DNA of 64,000 nucleotides from Bacilliculturomica massiliensis. GTDB taxonomy: Bacteria; Bacillota; Clostridia; Peptostreptococcales; Anaerovoracaceae. The DNA lies in contig NZ_LR027591.1 in assembly GCF_900605495.1 (NCBI RefSeq), positions 119,779 through 183,778 on the forward strand, in the 5' to 3' direction. Both the position numbers and the translations under genes were made by a program. The notes beneath the pieces are model-generated. The model did no database searches, had not been told where the DNA came from, and worked only from the letters and a program-made list of their open reading frames with translations. Position 1 is the stretch's first letter, and every line of letters begins with the position of its first letter. This document shows, one piece after another, positions 42,867 through 51,800 of the stretch.

Positions 42867-43709
42867 TTACAGCAGCGAATGCACCAGCTGCTGTGTGTAG
42901 GGATGCTGGGGATCGTCCAGGATCTGATCCGTCAGACCCCGCTCGATCACCTGCCCGTCCAGCATGACGATAGTGCGGTCCGCCAGCATGCGGATCACCG
43001 CCAGATCGTGAGATACCAGCAGGATCGAGATCCCGTATTCCTGCCTTATCCGGCGGATCAGGTCCAGTACCCTGGCCTGAACGGAAAGGTCCAGCCCCGT
43101 CGTGACCTCGTCCAGAAGCAGCACGGCCGGATTGTTTGCCAGCGCTTTGGATATCTGCACTCTCTGCTGCATGCCTCCGCTGAAATATCTGGGCGGCTCC
43201 TTCATACGCGTCTCCAGGATCTCCACCGCCGCCAGCAGCTCCCTGACCCTTCCCGTCATAGCGGAAAAGCTTCTGCCCCCCGCCGCGATCAGTTTCTCAG
43301 CTATGTTTCCCGCGCTGGAATAGTCCATGCGGAGTCCCAGCACCGGATTCTGATACACCATTCCCATGATATGATTTCGAATGTACTTCTTCTGCTGAAG
43401 ATTCTGATGAAATATATCGGCCCCGCCTTCCTTGTAGGAAGTCAGCCAGGCTCTTCCCTCTGTCACGGGAAAATCGAAGTATAAACTTTTCATCAGCGTG
43501 GATTTCCCGGATCCGGACTCGCCCACAACGCCCAATATCTCGCCGGGGTAAAGCTCCGCATCCACGGCGCGGCAGGCCCACACCGTCCTGCACTGCGGAC
43601 ACGTATTTTTCAGCAGAGCTCCTCCTTCCAGGCAATGCGGACAGCCCTTCCCATACCGGACGGTGAGACCTTCCACCTTCAGGACCGGTCTTTCTTCCTC
43701 TTTTTTCAT
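42867..43709 (-). CDS. phnK: C-P lyase ATP-binding protein PhnK
   Basis: 280 residues. ABC ATPase with Walker A GESGSGKST, signature FSGGMQQRVQISKAL and Walker B LLLDEVTTGLD (the usual DEPT is DEVT here). Between the first strand and Walker A lies a zinc-knuckle-like insertion, CPHCLEG and CPQCRTV, which I recall in some other PhnK proteins. PhnK binds the core complex and is needed for turnover. It overlaps phnJ by 4 bases and lies 23 bases before phnM. Confidence 0.95.
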   Translation of the reverse strand: MKKEEERPVLKVEGLTVRYGKGCPHCLEGGALLKNTCPQCRTVWACRAVDAELYPGEILGVVGESGSGKSTLMKSLYFDFPVTEGRAWLTSYKEGGADIFHQNLQQKKYIRNHIMGMVYQNPVLGLRMDYSSAGNIAEKLIAAGGRSFSAMTGRVRELLAAVEILETRMKEPPRYFSGGMQQRVQISKALANNPAVLLLDEVTTGLDLSVQARVLDLIRRIRQEYGISILLVSHDLAVIRMLADRTIVMLDGQVIERGLTDQILDDPQHPYTQQLVHSLL

Positions 43710-44644
43710 CTCGCCATCTCCTCCCCCGAAGCGCCGGCCGAGACGCTCCCGCCCGTCTCCCTCTCACTTTCCGTAAATCCGGCGGAGATCCTTTTTTCCC
43801 CTGCCGCTTCGGCCCGGCGCTTTGCGCAGTAACCGGTATCGCTGCACTCACATACGCGCCGGCCCGTCATACTGTCCGTCAGTTCATCCAGATACACGTG
43901 CTCCGCACCGCACAGTCTGCACTTTTTTCCCGCGAAATTCTCCGCTTCAAAAGGCACGTCTTCAAAAGCCAGCGGGATCACGGCTGTATACGGCGGTACA
44001 GCGTATATTTTCTTTTCGCGCCCGGCCCCAAACAGGTATAAAGCGTCGCTGTCGTTCAGCTTCGGCGTATCATAGCGCGGAATCGGACTGGGGTTCATCA
44101 CATACCGTCCCTCTACCGACACAGGATATTCCGAACTGATACCGATCCTGCCGCAGCGGATCAGGTCTTCATACAGCGTCAGCCACATGGGGCTGTACTC
44201 AGCCTCCGCGTGCATCCGCTTCGTGACCGATTCCCTGGGTTCCACCACACGAAGGGGTTCCGGCGTGGGTACCTGCAGGATCAGGATCTGATCCTGACGC
44301 AGCGGCGTCTCCGGTATCCTGTGCCGCGTCTGGATCAGCGTGGCTTCCTCCGAATCCGTGGTGACCTTTACGCCGGTGCAGGCTGCGACCAGCTTCTTGA
44401 TATTCACCGCATTCACGCTGTCGTCGCTTCCCTGATCGATCACCTTCAGCACATCCTGCCTGCCGATAACGGAAAGGGTGATCTGTATGCCTCCTGTTCC
44501 CCAGCCTCTTCCGATAGGAAGTTCCCGGCTTCCAAACGGTACCTGATAGCCGGGAATGGCCACCGCCTTCAGCAGGCTCCGCCGGATCTCCCGCTTGGAG
44601 TTTTCATCCAGAAACGCGAAATTGTAATGGCTCTGATCAATCAT
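43706..44644 (-). CDS. phnJ: C-P lyase radical SAM subunit PhnJ
   Basis: The catalytic subunit that breaks the carbon-phosphorus bond of ribose-linked phosphonates using SAM and a 4Fe-4S cluster; 312 residues. The cysteine spacing C-X2-C-X21-C-X5-C is exact (CRLC, then ECS, then GYC), as in the E. coli enzyme, and the glycyl-radical neighbourhood GRGWGTGGI is near residue 45. The C-terminus extends about 35 residues past the cluster with Ser/Glu/Gly-rich sequence (GFTESERETGGS). It overlaps phnI by 8 and phnK by 4 bases. Confidence 0.97.
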   Translation of the reverse strand: MIDQSHYNFAFLDENSKREIRRSLLKAVAIPGYQVPFGSRELPIGRGWGTGGIQITLSVIGRQDVLKVIDQGSDDSVNAVNIKKLVAACTGVKVTTDSEEATLIQTRHRIPETPLRQDQILILQVPTPEPLRVVEPRESVTKRMHAEAEYSPMWLTLYEDLIRCGRIGISSEYPVSVEGRYVMNPSPIPRYDTPKLNDSDALYLFGAGREKKIYAVPPYTAVIPLAFEDVPFEAENFAGKKCRLCGAEHVYLDELTDSMTGRRVCECSDTGYCAKRRAEAAGEKRISAGFTESERETGGSVSAGASGEEMAR

Positions 44645-45854
44645 TATTTCCCTCCTTCCCGGTATCCCTGCCGATTCCTTTCTCCCTGACCCGGTCCAGC
44701 TTCGACTGGAACGTAACGTAATGGGGCAGCTTCAGATGAGATATGAATCCCTGCATCTCCAGACAGTCTCCATGGGTCAGTACAAATTCCTCGTCCTGGG
44801 ACGGCGCCGGTCCCTGGGTGTTCAGGCTGGCGTCGGCGATGGACATAGCGATGGCCTTAGTCTCGTTTCGCCCGAATACGCAGCCGTAGCCGCCGGAAAG
44901 GGTCATCCTGTCAAATTCCTCGTCCGTCTCCGCGCGGCTGGGCCACAGCGCTTCCACCTCCGTCACAAAGATCTCTCCGATGCAGATGCTCTCCCCCTCC
45001 TCCGTGGGACAGGGCACTTCGATGGAAAGCCATCCGGCGCGAAGCTCGCTTACCGTAGGATGGACCGCGCCGTAGCCGCGCATGGCGCTGTACGCCACTC
45101 CTTCCAGAAATCCCGACTCGCTTCTGGCCAGGGTCTGCAGCCTGGCGCTTCTGGGCGCCGGAAAGGTCATCACATGGCTGGTAACGTCAAAGGGCGGCGT
45201 GTCGTCCCCCTTCGGTTTTTCCATGATCCCTTCCTCCTGAAGCAGTTGGTCCACTCTGGGACAATAGATATCTTCCCCTTCCATCCCTGCTGAGCTGTCC
45301 GCTCCTGCCGGTCCTGCCGATCTCTCCGCTCCGTCCGGTCCGTGGAGCTCCGTGCTCTCAGACTCAGCCTCGCGGCCGGCCCTGCCGATCTCTCCATCTC
45401 CACTTCTCTCTCCGATCTGAACGGCCGCCCGGTCTCCTCCCCGCTCTTCCTCTCCGTCTCGCAGACCGAAATCCAGCAGCCTGTGCGAATAGTCGAAGGT
45501 CGGGCCCAGGATCTGGCCCCCCGGCACATCCTTAAAGGAAGCGGAAATGCGCCGCTGGATCCGCATCTCTCCGCAGTCCGCCGGAATCGAATAATAGTCG
45601 CGGCGCAGCGTGCTCCGATACGCTCTCAGCAGAAAAACGGCTTCCTCGATGCTCCCTTTCCCCTGCTTCAGCGCCAAAGCTGCATATTCCGGCGCGTAAA
45701 GTCCCGACTCGCTCATGACCTGATCGATGAGAAACGGCATGTTTTCTACAATATCCCTTATCTTTACCGATCGCTCCGCTCCATAGCAGATATCCAGCAG
45801 CCGCAGAGACTGCCCGATGGCGGCCTCGCCGCCCTTTACCGCTGCGTACGCCAT
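44637..45854 (-). CDS. phnI: C-P lyase core subunit PhnI
   Basis: 405 residues. Family motifs MAYAAVKGGEAAI at the start and GPTFDYSHRLLDFGLRDG near 125 identify PhnI, the nucleosidase-like core subunit that with PhnG and PhnH displaces adenine from ATP to form the ribose phosphonate. Residues about 140-215 are a Glu/Gly/Arg/Ala-rich low-complexity insertion (GRAGREAESES, GPAGADSSAG) between conserved segments. The start has GGGAGGGTGAGCGGCAC upstream and overlaps phnH by 19 bases. Confidence 0.95.
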   Translation of the reverse strand: MAYAAVKGGEAAIGQSLRLLDICYGAERSVKIRDIVENMPFLIDQVMSESGLYAPEYAALALKQGKGSIEEAVFLLRAYRSTLRRDYYSIPADCGEMRIQRRISASFKDVPGGQILGPTFDYSHRLLDFGLRDGEEERGGDRAAVQIGERSGDGEIGRAGREAESESTELHGPDGAERSAGPAGADSSAGMEGEDIYCPRVDQLLQEEGIMEKPKGDDTPPFDVTSHVMTFPAPRSARLQTLARSESGFLEGVAYSAMRGYGAVHPTVSELRAGWLSIEVPCPTEEGESICIGEIFVTEVEALWPSRAETDEEFDRMTLSGGYGCVFGRNETKAIAMSIADASLNTQGPAPSQDEEFVLTHGDCLEMQGFISHLKLPHYVTFQSKLDRVREKGIGRDTGKEGNND

Positions 45855-46603
45855 GTGCCGCTCACCCTCCCTTCCTCATTCTCCGATCTCAGTTCCGCAT
45901 CCCGTTCCGTACCGCCGCCTGGGCAGCTGCGGATGCTGGCGGCAGCGTTGTCGGCAGCGTTGTCGGCAGCGTCGGCGGTCACACCGGCAGCCGTGCCGGC
46001 GCCGTTACCAACGCCGTCCTTGACGACGACTCTGCACAGACGCGGCAAAGCCATTACCTGACCGTCCCCGCTCAGAAAAAACAGATCTATGCCGCAGGGG
46101 TAATCGCTGTCGATCTCGGTCCTCAGACCGCAGATCCCCGCCACATACGGTGACAGTGAGAGCCGCCGCGTCCCCTGTATTCCCGGCCCCCTGGCCTCCG
46201 CGGCCACATTCCCGGAAAGCTCCGGACAGCTGATCAGAAACGCAGCCGACTTCTGGGGATCCTCCAGCGTTCCCTTTTTCGCCCCCGCGAACAGGGTCCG
46301 GATCGTATCATAATTCAGCTGTGCTGATAAAAATATATAATCGGCGGCATTCGGTGCCGCGTGGCGGGCCAGCGTAAGATCCGCCAGTCCTTTTTCCAGA
46401 TCTGCATCCATTTCCACGTAAAACGTCGTCTCGTTGTCCATCAGTGTACATCCCACAACCCAGAGTTCCGGATGGCTCCAGGAAAATCCCGGCAGCTGTT
46501 CCGCCACAGATCTGACGCTCATCGGGTGGGCGGACGCCATCAGCAGCTGACGAAAGACCGCCTGCGTGTCATGGACAAAATCAAACTGATATACCTGTTC
46601 CAT
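45836..46603 (-). CDS. phnH: C-P lyase core subunit PhnH
   Basis: 255 residues, starting MEQVYQFDFVHDTQAVFRQLL. The family core runs to about residue 197 and is complete (FSWSHPELWVVGCTLMDNET, PYVAGICGLRTEIDSDYPCG). A C-terminal tail of about 58 residues is repetitive: DAADNAADNAA is encoded by a short tandem GGCAGCGTTGTC repeat near 45935-45975. Normal PhnH proteins end before this. Operon position is second, 4 bases after phnG. Confidence 0.95.
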   Translation of the reverse strand: MEQVYQFDFVHDTQAVFRQLLMASAHPMSVRSVAEQLPGFSWSHPELWVVGCTLMDNETTFYVEMDADLEKGLADLTLARHAAPNAADYIFLSAQLNYDTIRTLFAGAKKGTLEDPQKSAAFLISCPELSGNVAAEARGPGIQGTRRLSLSPYVAGICGLRTEIDSDYPCGIDLFFLSGDGQVMALPRLCRVVVKDGVGNGAGTAAGVTADAADNAADNAAASIRSCPGGGTERDAELRSENEEGRVSGTWRTQR

Positions 46604-46607
46604 CTTC

Positions 46608-47042
46608 TCATCCCTCTCCCATGGCGCTGAATTCCACCTTTGACTTTATGATCTCGCTGTTCCTGTGCATCCTGGCCGCCTTCTGAGCCCGGTCCATCTC
46701 CAGCAGGCGTTTTGTCAGTTCCTCCGTCTCCGGCACGCCCGCCGCAAAGGCGGCGTCCACCACTGCGGCGGCAGTCACCTTTTCAAAATCATCTCCCATC
46801 ATGACGGAAAAACCTGTGGACCGCTCCACCTCCACCATACATTCGCAGCACAGCGCTTCTCCCAAATAAAAGAGCGAGGCCGAAACCGGCTCCCGCATCT
46901 GTATCATGGCCAGGGTCTTCTGCGCCGGACGAAGACTCCTCACCCTGTGGGTCCGCATTATCAGTTCACTGAGAGCACGCGCCTGTTCCCGGTCCGCGGC
47001 CGCCAGTATTCTGGAATACTCCCTTCTCGATAACTTCATCAT
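46608..47042 (-). CDS. phnG: C-P lyase core subunit PhnG
   Basis: 144 residues from the ATG at 47042, which follows GGGAGGCATGGAAAA. This fits the usual PhnG length and puts MKLSRREYSRILAAAD at the N-terminus. The frame is open for about 57 more codons upstream, but that part is not conserved. It is the first gene of phnGHIJKML-phnPP. PhnG is a small subunit of the PhnGHIJ core. A PhoP-like box lies 190 bases upstream. Confidence 0.92.
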   Translation of the reverse strand: MMKLSRREYSRILAAADREQARALSELIMRTHRVRSLRPAQKTLAMIQMREPVSASLFYLGEALCCECMVEVERSTGFSVMMGDDFEKVTAAAVVDAAFAAGVPETEELTKRLLEMDRAQKAARMHRNSEIIKSKVEFSAMGEG

Positions 47043-47231
47043 TTTTCCATGCCTCCCGTATCGCATTCCGCCGGGCGCCCACCATCCTTCCGCCTCTCTT
47101 TCCGCGGCGTGTATTCCTGTGACCGCCCTGACTTTTTCGACCGAAGCCATCCGTCTTTCCGCAGTGCTTTCCGGCTTGGCGTCGATCTGGAAAAAGCATA
47201 TCAGCAAAGGCATGCTCCGTCATAAAATCCA

Positions 47232-47259
47232 TGTTAACTTCCCGTAAAACCCGTGTAAA
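47232..47259 (-). promoter_or_regulatory. candidate Pho box upstream of phnG
   Basis: On the minus strand TTTACA (47259-47254), TTTACG (47248-47243) and TTAACA (47237-47232) repeat every 11 bases. A fourth, weaker hexamer TTTATG follows at the same spacing (47226-47221). The -10 box could not be fixed. The 47043-47231 leader has no convincing gene; a 125-codon frame through it is not conserved. Confidence 0.7.
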
Positions 47260-47413
47260 TCTGCAGTCGTGCTCATTTTGCGGCTTCAGCCGCAGTACAG
47301 AATGGGACAGCTCAGCAAGCCTGCCAGCGTGGGAGCGCGGCATGCCGCATGTTGATAGGGCAAGGCGCGGACGAAAATAAGTTTAATTAATACAATCGTT
47401 TTATGGCTGAATA

Positions 47414-47422
47414 TGATATAAT
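47414..47422 (+). promoter_or_regulatory. extended -10 promoter element of the CPBP gene
   Basis: TGATATAAT is an extended -10 with the TG placed correctly. No good -35 was found at 17 bases, as is common with extended -10 promoters. It is 54 bases before the CPBP start. Confidence 0.55.
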
Positions 47423-47475
47423 TATCAATCTGCAGCATGATGCAACTATGGCTGCCATGAACAGGGAGGTAAGAA

Positions 47476-48414
47476 ATGAAACTTTTTAAAAACTCACATG
47501 GGAACGTGCGCTCTGGCTGGATCATTTTACTTTGCGTCGCATTTATCTATGGGCTGAACTACGTCCTGTCGTGGGGTCTTATCAAAGTTCTGGGCGCGGT
47601 CCTGCGCCTTACTGGCGACATTGACCCTGTGACCGGGTTTTACAGTCCGCTGGTGGATTGGCTCGAAGAAACGTTCCTGCCGATCACGCTGCAACTCCTG
47701 ATGGAAATCGTCATGATCGCTGTCGTTCTGCTGATGTGGAAAGTCATGGGACAAAAATGGGAGGACTTGGGTCTACGGAGCTTCAAGATCCGCTTCCAGC
47801 GCGATGGCCTGGTAGGAATGATACTGGGGATCGTGTGTTGTTCCGTAATTTTTGCAGTTCTCCTGCTCAGCGGCAACGCGATTGTCGCTCCTGTGCAAAT
47901 CCGATTCTCATCTGTGTGGTTTGGGTGGGTCATTATCTTTTTATTCGTCGGCATAGGGGAAGAGCTGATGAACCGGGGGTTTATTATGTCCTCACTGCGG
48001 CGGACAAACAATGTGTGTCTTATCCTGTTTGTCCCGTCAGCCATCTTCGGCCTGATCCATCTGACAAACCCGGGAGTGACCTTCCTGTCCATTTTGAATA
48101 TTATTCTGATCGGTATGGTGTTTTCGTGGATGTATTACAAGTCCGGCAACCTTTGGATGTGCATTGGCTACCATATCACGTGGAATATCTTTCAGTCCTC
48201 GGTCTACGGCATGCCGGTCAGCGGCTTGACCGGTATCGATTCTCTACTTTCCACCCACTTCCCCACAGACAATCTTATAAACGGCGGAGCCTTCGGTATT
48301 GAAGGCGGACTGCTGACAACTTTTATGACCCTGCTGCTTTTTGCCTTTGTTCACTATTATTATCGAAACTCAGAGTATCGCTTTCTTCCACAAGATAAAA
48401 CATCTGCGAAATAG
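47476..48414 (+). CDS. CPBP-family intramembrane metalloprotease
   Basis: 312 residues with about eight hydrophobic segments. The three family motifs are present: EELMNRG (EExxxR), FGLIHLTNPG (FxxxH) and GYHITWN (HxxxN). They form the intramembrane glutamate-protease site of the Abi/CPBP family, involved in prenyl-protein processing in eukaryotes and in bacteriocin immunity or envelope functions in bacteria. GGGAGGTAAGAA precedes the ATG. It is a single gene; its substrate is unknown. Confidence 0.9.
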   Translation: MKLFKNSHGNVRSGWIILLCVAFIYGLNYVLSWGLIKVLGAVLRLTGDIDPVTGFYSPLVDWLEETFLPITLQLLMEIVMIAVVLLMWKVMGQKWEDLGLRSFKIRFQRDGLVGMILGIVCCSVIFAVLLLSGNAIVAPVQIRFSSVWFGWVIIFLFVGIGEELMNRGFIMSSLRRTNNVCLILFVPSAIFGLIHLTNPGVTFLSILNIILIGMVFSWMYYKSGNLWMCIGYHITWNIFQSSVYGMPVSGLTGIDSLLSTHFPTDNLINGGAFGIEGGLLTTFMTLLLFAFVHYYYRNSEYRFLPQDKTSAK

Positions 48415-48544
48415 GTATCATACAGAAGGGCATTGAGAAGGAACGAAAGGATCGTATTAAACTGAACGGATCCATTGGACCAGCACCTGCCGGATCGCTT
48501 CTGCCGGCATTTCTCCTCCCGTTCTATTGAGACAAAAAATAAAA

Positions 48545-48600
48545 ACAAGGCCCTGGGTATTGGACAGTCTAAGAAAACTGTTCAATACCCAGGGCCTTGT
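48545..48600 (-). terminator. strong terminator after tRNA-Gly
   Basis: A 24-bp stem with one wobble (arms 48577-48600 and 48545-48568) and an 8-base loop is followed on the minus strand by TTTTTATTTTTTG. It may also act weakly on the CPBP transcript from the other side. Otherwise 48415-48544 and 48681-48814 hold no gene. Confidence 0.92.
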
Positions 48601-48605
48601 TCATT

Positions 48606-48680
48606 TGGAGCGGAAGACGAGATTCGAACTCGCGACCCTCGCCTTGGCAAGGCGATGCTCTACCCCTGAGCCACTTCCGC
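48606..48680 (-). tRNA. tRNA-Gly (GCC), with encoded CCA
   Basis: Cloverleaf on the minus strand: acceptor GCGGAAG/CTTCCGC, D-arm around GCTCAGGGGTAGAGC, anticodon loop TTGCCAA with GCC, and T-arm GGGTCGCGAGTTCGAATCTCG-like. The 3' TCCA is encoded. Length 75. Confidence 0.97.
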
Positions 48681-48701
48681 ACAGGTGTCTCACGAGTATT
48701 A

Positions 48702-48730
48702 ATTATACCGGGATTCTCTGGAAAAATCAA
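48702..48730 (-). promoter_or_regulatory. promoter of tRNA-Gly
   Basis: TTGATT (48730-48725) and TATAAT (48707-48702) are 17 bases apart, 22 bases before the tRNA 5' end. Confidence 0.85.
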
Positions 48731-48814
48731 GTCCTAATTTAAAGAGTTCCACGGAAAAAAGCGCCGCCTAATTTTTAAAACTTAAATACCCAAACGAGGC
48801 CAGCTCAGTTTACG

Positions 48815-51800
48815 CTAAAAAAAGCTGAGCTGTTTTCCGTCGTCCCTCGGCCGCTCCCAGACCACGCCCCTTTCGGCGGCGCGCTCCGGTATGTCTTCCA
48901 GAAACGGCGACGGCGTGTCCTTTTCCGTCAGCAGCGTCAGTTCGTCTTTCGCCCGGGTCATTCCTACGTAAAACAGACGGCGTTCTTCTTCCACATCAGT
49001 ATGCCCCTTGAAGCTGCGCAGCGGGATCGTGTCCGACTTCACGCCGCAGAGAAACACCACAGGGAATTCAAGACCTTTAGAGCCGTGCAGCGTCATAAGG
49101 GACACTGCGTCGCTCTGATAAACCTTGCCGCCGCTGCGGCTCACATCGCCTTCCTGGCCCAGCGCAAGATTTTGCAAAAACTCCGGCATGGTTTTGTGCA
49201 GGACCGCCGCGCTGCGGAGCCTGCCCATTTCCGGTTCGCCTGCCAGACCGTTTTCCGCGATCCAGGTGTCCAGCAGCTTCCACGGTTTTTCTTTCGCCGC
49301 ACTGCGGTCTGAAAAACCTCCGGCCAGCTGAGACAGGCGGTCTTCTCCCAGCGCAGCCGCGACCCGTCTGCATGCGGTCCCGTCGTCAGGATCCAGCAAA
49401 TACCGGAAAAATGCCATTGCGACGCGCACGTTTTTGTCTTCCAAAAACTTATCTCTTCCAGTCACTATGTAGGGAATACCCTCTTTGTGAAAGCATTCTT
49501 CCAGGAGCGCAGACTGCCGGTGAGTCCGGTACAGCACCGCTATATCAGAAAAGCCGGAGACCGCGGCTTCTCTGTCTCTGCCCGATCCCTGCAGATGAGC
49601 GTCCAGCATATCGATGCCGCCCACCATGCGGTTGATCTCCTTTGCCACATACAGCGCTTCCGAAAAGGGGCTGTCCGCGGTGAGCACGCGCACGCTGCGT
49701 CCAGATCCACGGAAAGGCGTCAGAACCCGCCCGCCGGACGCGCTCCCCGGTCCCAGGCCGCATGCGGCGGCTTGATCCTGTTCGTCGCCTTCCATTCTCC
49801 CACCGGCTCCGCGCCGCTCATCCTGACCGCCTCTGCCGCCCGCCGGCCGTGCAGCCTCCGGCAGCTCCTGCCTGTTGATCACAGGCAGAGCGCAGTTCAG
49901 TATCTCCGGCGTCGACCGGTAATTCCGCGACAGCCGTATGGTCCGTCTCTCCGGAAAGGCCTCTGCAAATTTCTGAAAGCAGCGTGCGTCGGACCCGCGG
50001 AAGCCATAGATAGACTGATCCGGATCTCCGATCACAAAAAGTTCCTCATTTCCAGCGCTCCACACTTTCAGCAGTTGATACTGGACCTGGTTGATGTCCT
50101 GAAATTCATCCACCAGCAGGTAATTGAACAGATTTCTGACCCGCTCCAGCTCCTTCTCAGATACCAGCGTGCAAGACGCCCCCGGGCTGTCCATTCCCGC
50201 CGTACATTCGGTTTCCGCTGCATCTCTCGTCCCAGCAGTTCCTCCGGTTTTTTCTGCACCTTCTATCCCGCTTTCTCCCCCGCCGAAGGCCCGCAGCACT
50301 TCCAGCAGCAGATCGTCGAAGTCCAGCGCTCCGCATTCCCTCAGCGCCGTGCAGTATCGGTCAAAAAGTTCGTCAGGGATATCAACGCTCCCCCGGCCGG
50401 CCGCGCTGTTTTTTCGATCGGAGATGGCCTGGAGCAGATCCCGGGGCTTGGCGGTGATTCCCAGCGCCTTGCCCGCCTCCTCCGCTACGGCCAGCGCTTC
50501 GGTCTCGTCGGCCAGCGTTACCGAACCGCGCCATCTTTTTAAAAGATCCAGACAGATGCCGTGAAACGTTCCTATATTTACCTTCCGGGCAGCCCGCTTA
50601 TCCGCCAGCTCCTGCTGCAGCCGCTGCCGCATCTCTACCGCCGCCTTATTCGTAAAGGTCACCGCTGTGATCTGTGCAGCCGGCACCTTTCTTTCCTCGA
50701 TGAGATAGCGTATATGGCACACCAGTGTCTTCGTTTTGCCTGTACCCGGCCCTGCGATGACGGCGATCGCCCGGTCTTCCGCCCCTGCCGCCGCCCACTG
50801 TTCGCTGTTCAGTCCATAGAGCCGGTCTCCTGTGGAAGGGATCTCATGACTTTCCCCACTCCCCGCGCTCTCGTCGCCCGCTGCGATCCCGTGCTGGTCC
50901 AAACCCGCTGTCAGACATCCTCCCGGCATCTCCGCAGAGCTCGCGGCGAATTCTGCCGCAGAACCCTGCCCGGAATCTTCCCCAGAACCCGCTGCGGGAT
51001 CCACCGCGGACCTCAGCCCAGAACCTGTCGCAGAGCCCGCTGCGGCGCTCTCCACAGAGCCCGTCTCGGAACCCGCCGCTGCGCCGCCCGCTCCATCTTC
51101 CGGCGTCCCTTTCTCCGCCCTGCATCCTTCTTCCTTATTCGTCCCCCAAGCCGAAGCCATGGAGAAAAAACTCATCTGCCCGGAATAACAGCTGATCTCT
51201 CCGGCGTCCAGCAGGGTGACCTTTCCGTATTCGCCGTCATAACCAGGCTCCCAGCGCACCTCCCCGGCGCGGATCCTGCGTATGCCCTCTGCCACGCAGG
51301 GACCGCCCAGCCGTTCCAATTCCTCGATGGGCACCTGCCGCAGGATGGGAAGCTCAGAACCCAGCTTTCGCAGCAGTTCCTCATACATGCCCTGTACCTT
51401 CTTGCTGGCTGCGGTCAGCCCCAGCGAAGCGGCGATCACTTCCGGCAGCGGTATGATACTCTCGAAATCCTTAGCCAGCGGCGGCCGGTAACCGTCTTCA
51501 CGGTCTGCCAGTTCCTCCACACGGTGAAGGACGCCGACGGTGATTTTTCGCCCGCATACCGGACACACGCCGGCGGCCGCAATGGTTTCCGAAGGCTTCA
51601 GACACACCTTGCAGTTCCGATGGCCGTCCATGTGATACTTGCCCTCCTCCGGATAAAACTCCAGGGTTCCGAGAAAGGCCCCCGTTTCAGGGTGGCTCAG
51701 AGCGTTGGAGATAGCGGAATAGGAGAGCTCCGTGTCGAACAGGTTTGCTTCTCTGGCCAGCTTGGAGGGAGAATGAGCGTCGGAATTGGATACCAGCGTA

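Noticed and set aside
46966..47343. 125-codon minus-strand frame covering the phnG leader and Pho box
   Set aside because: It overlaps phnG in another frame, is Arg/Gly-rich and shows no conserved domain. The strong ribosome-binding site belongs to phnG at 47042.
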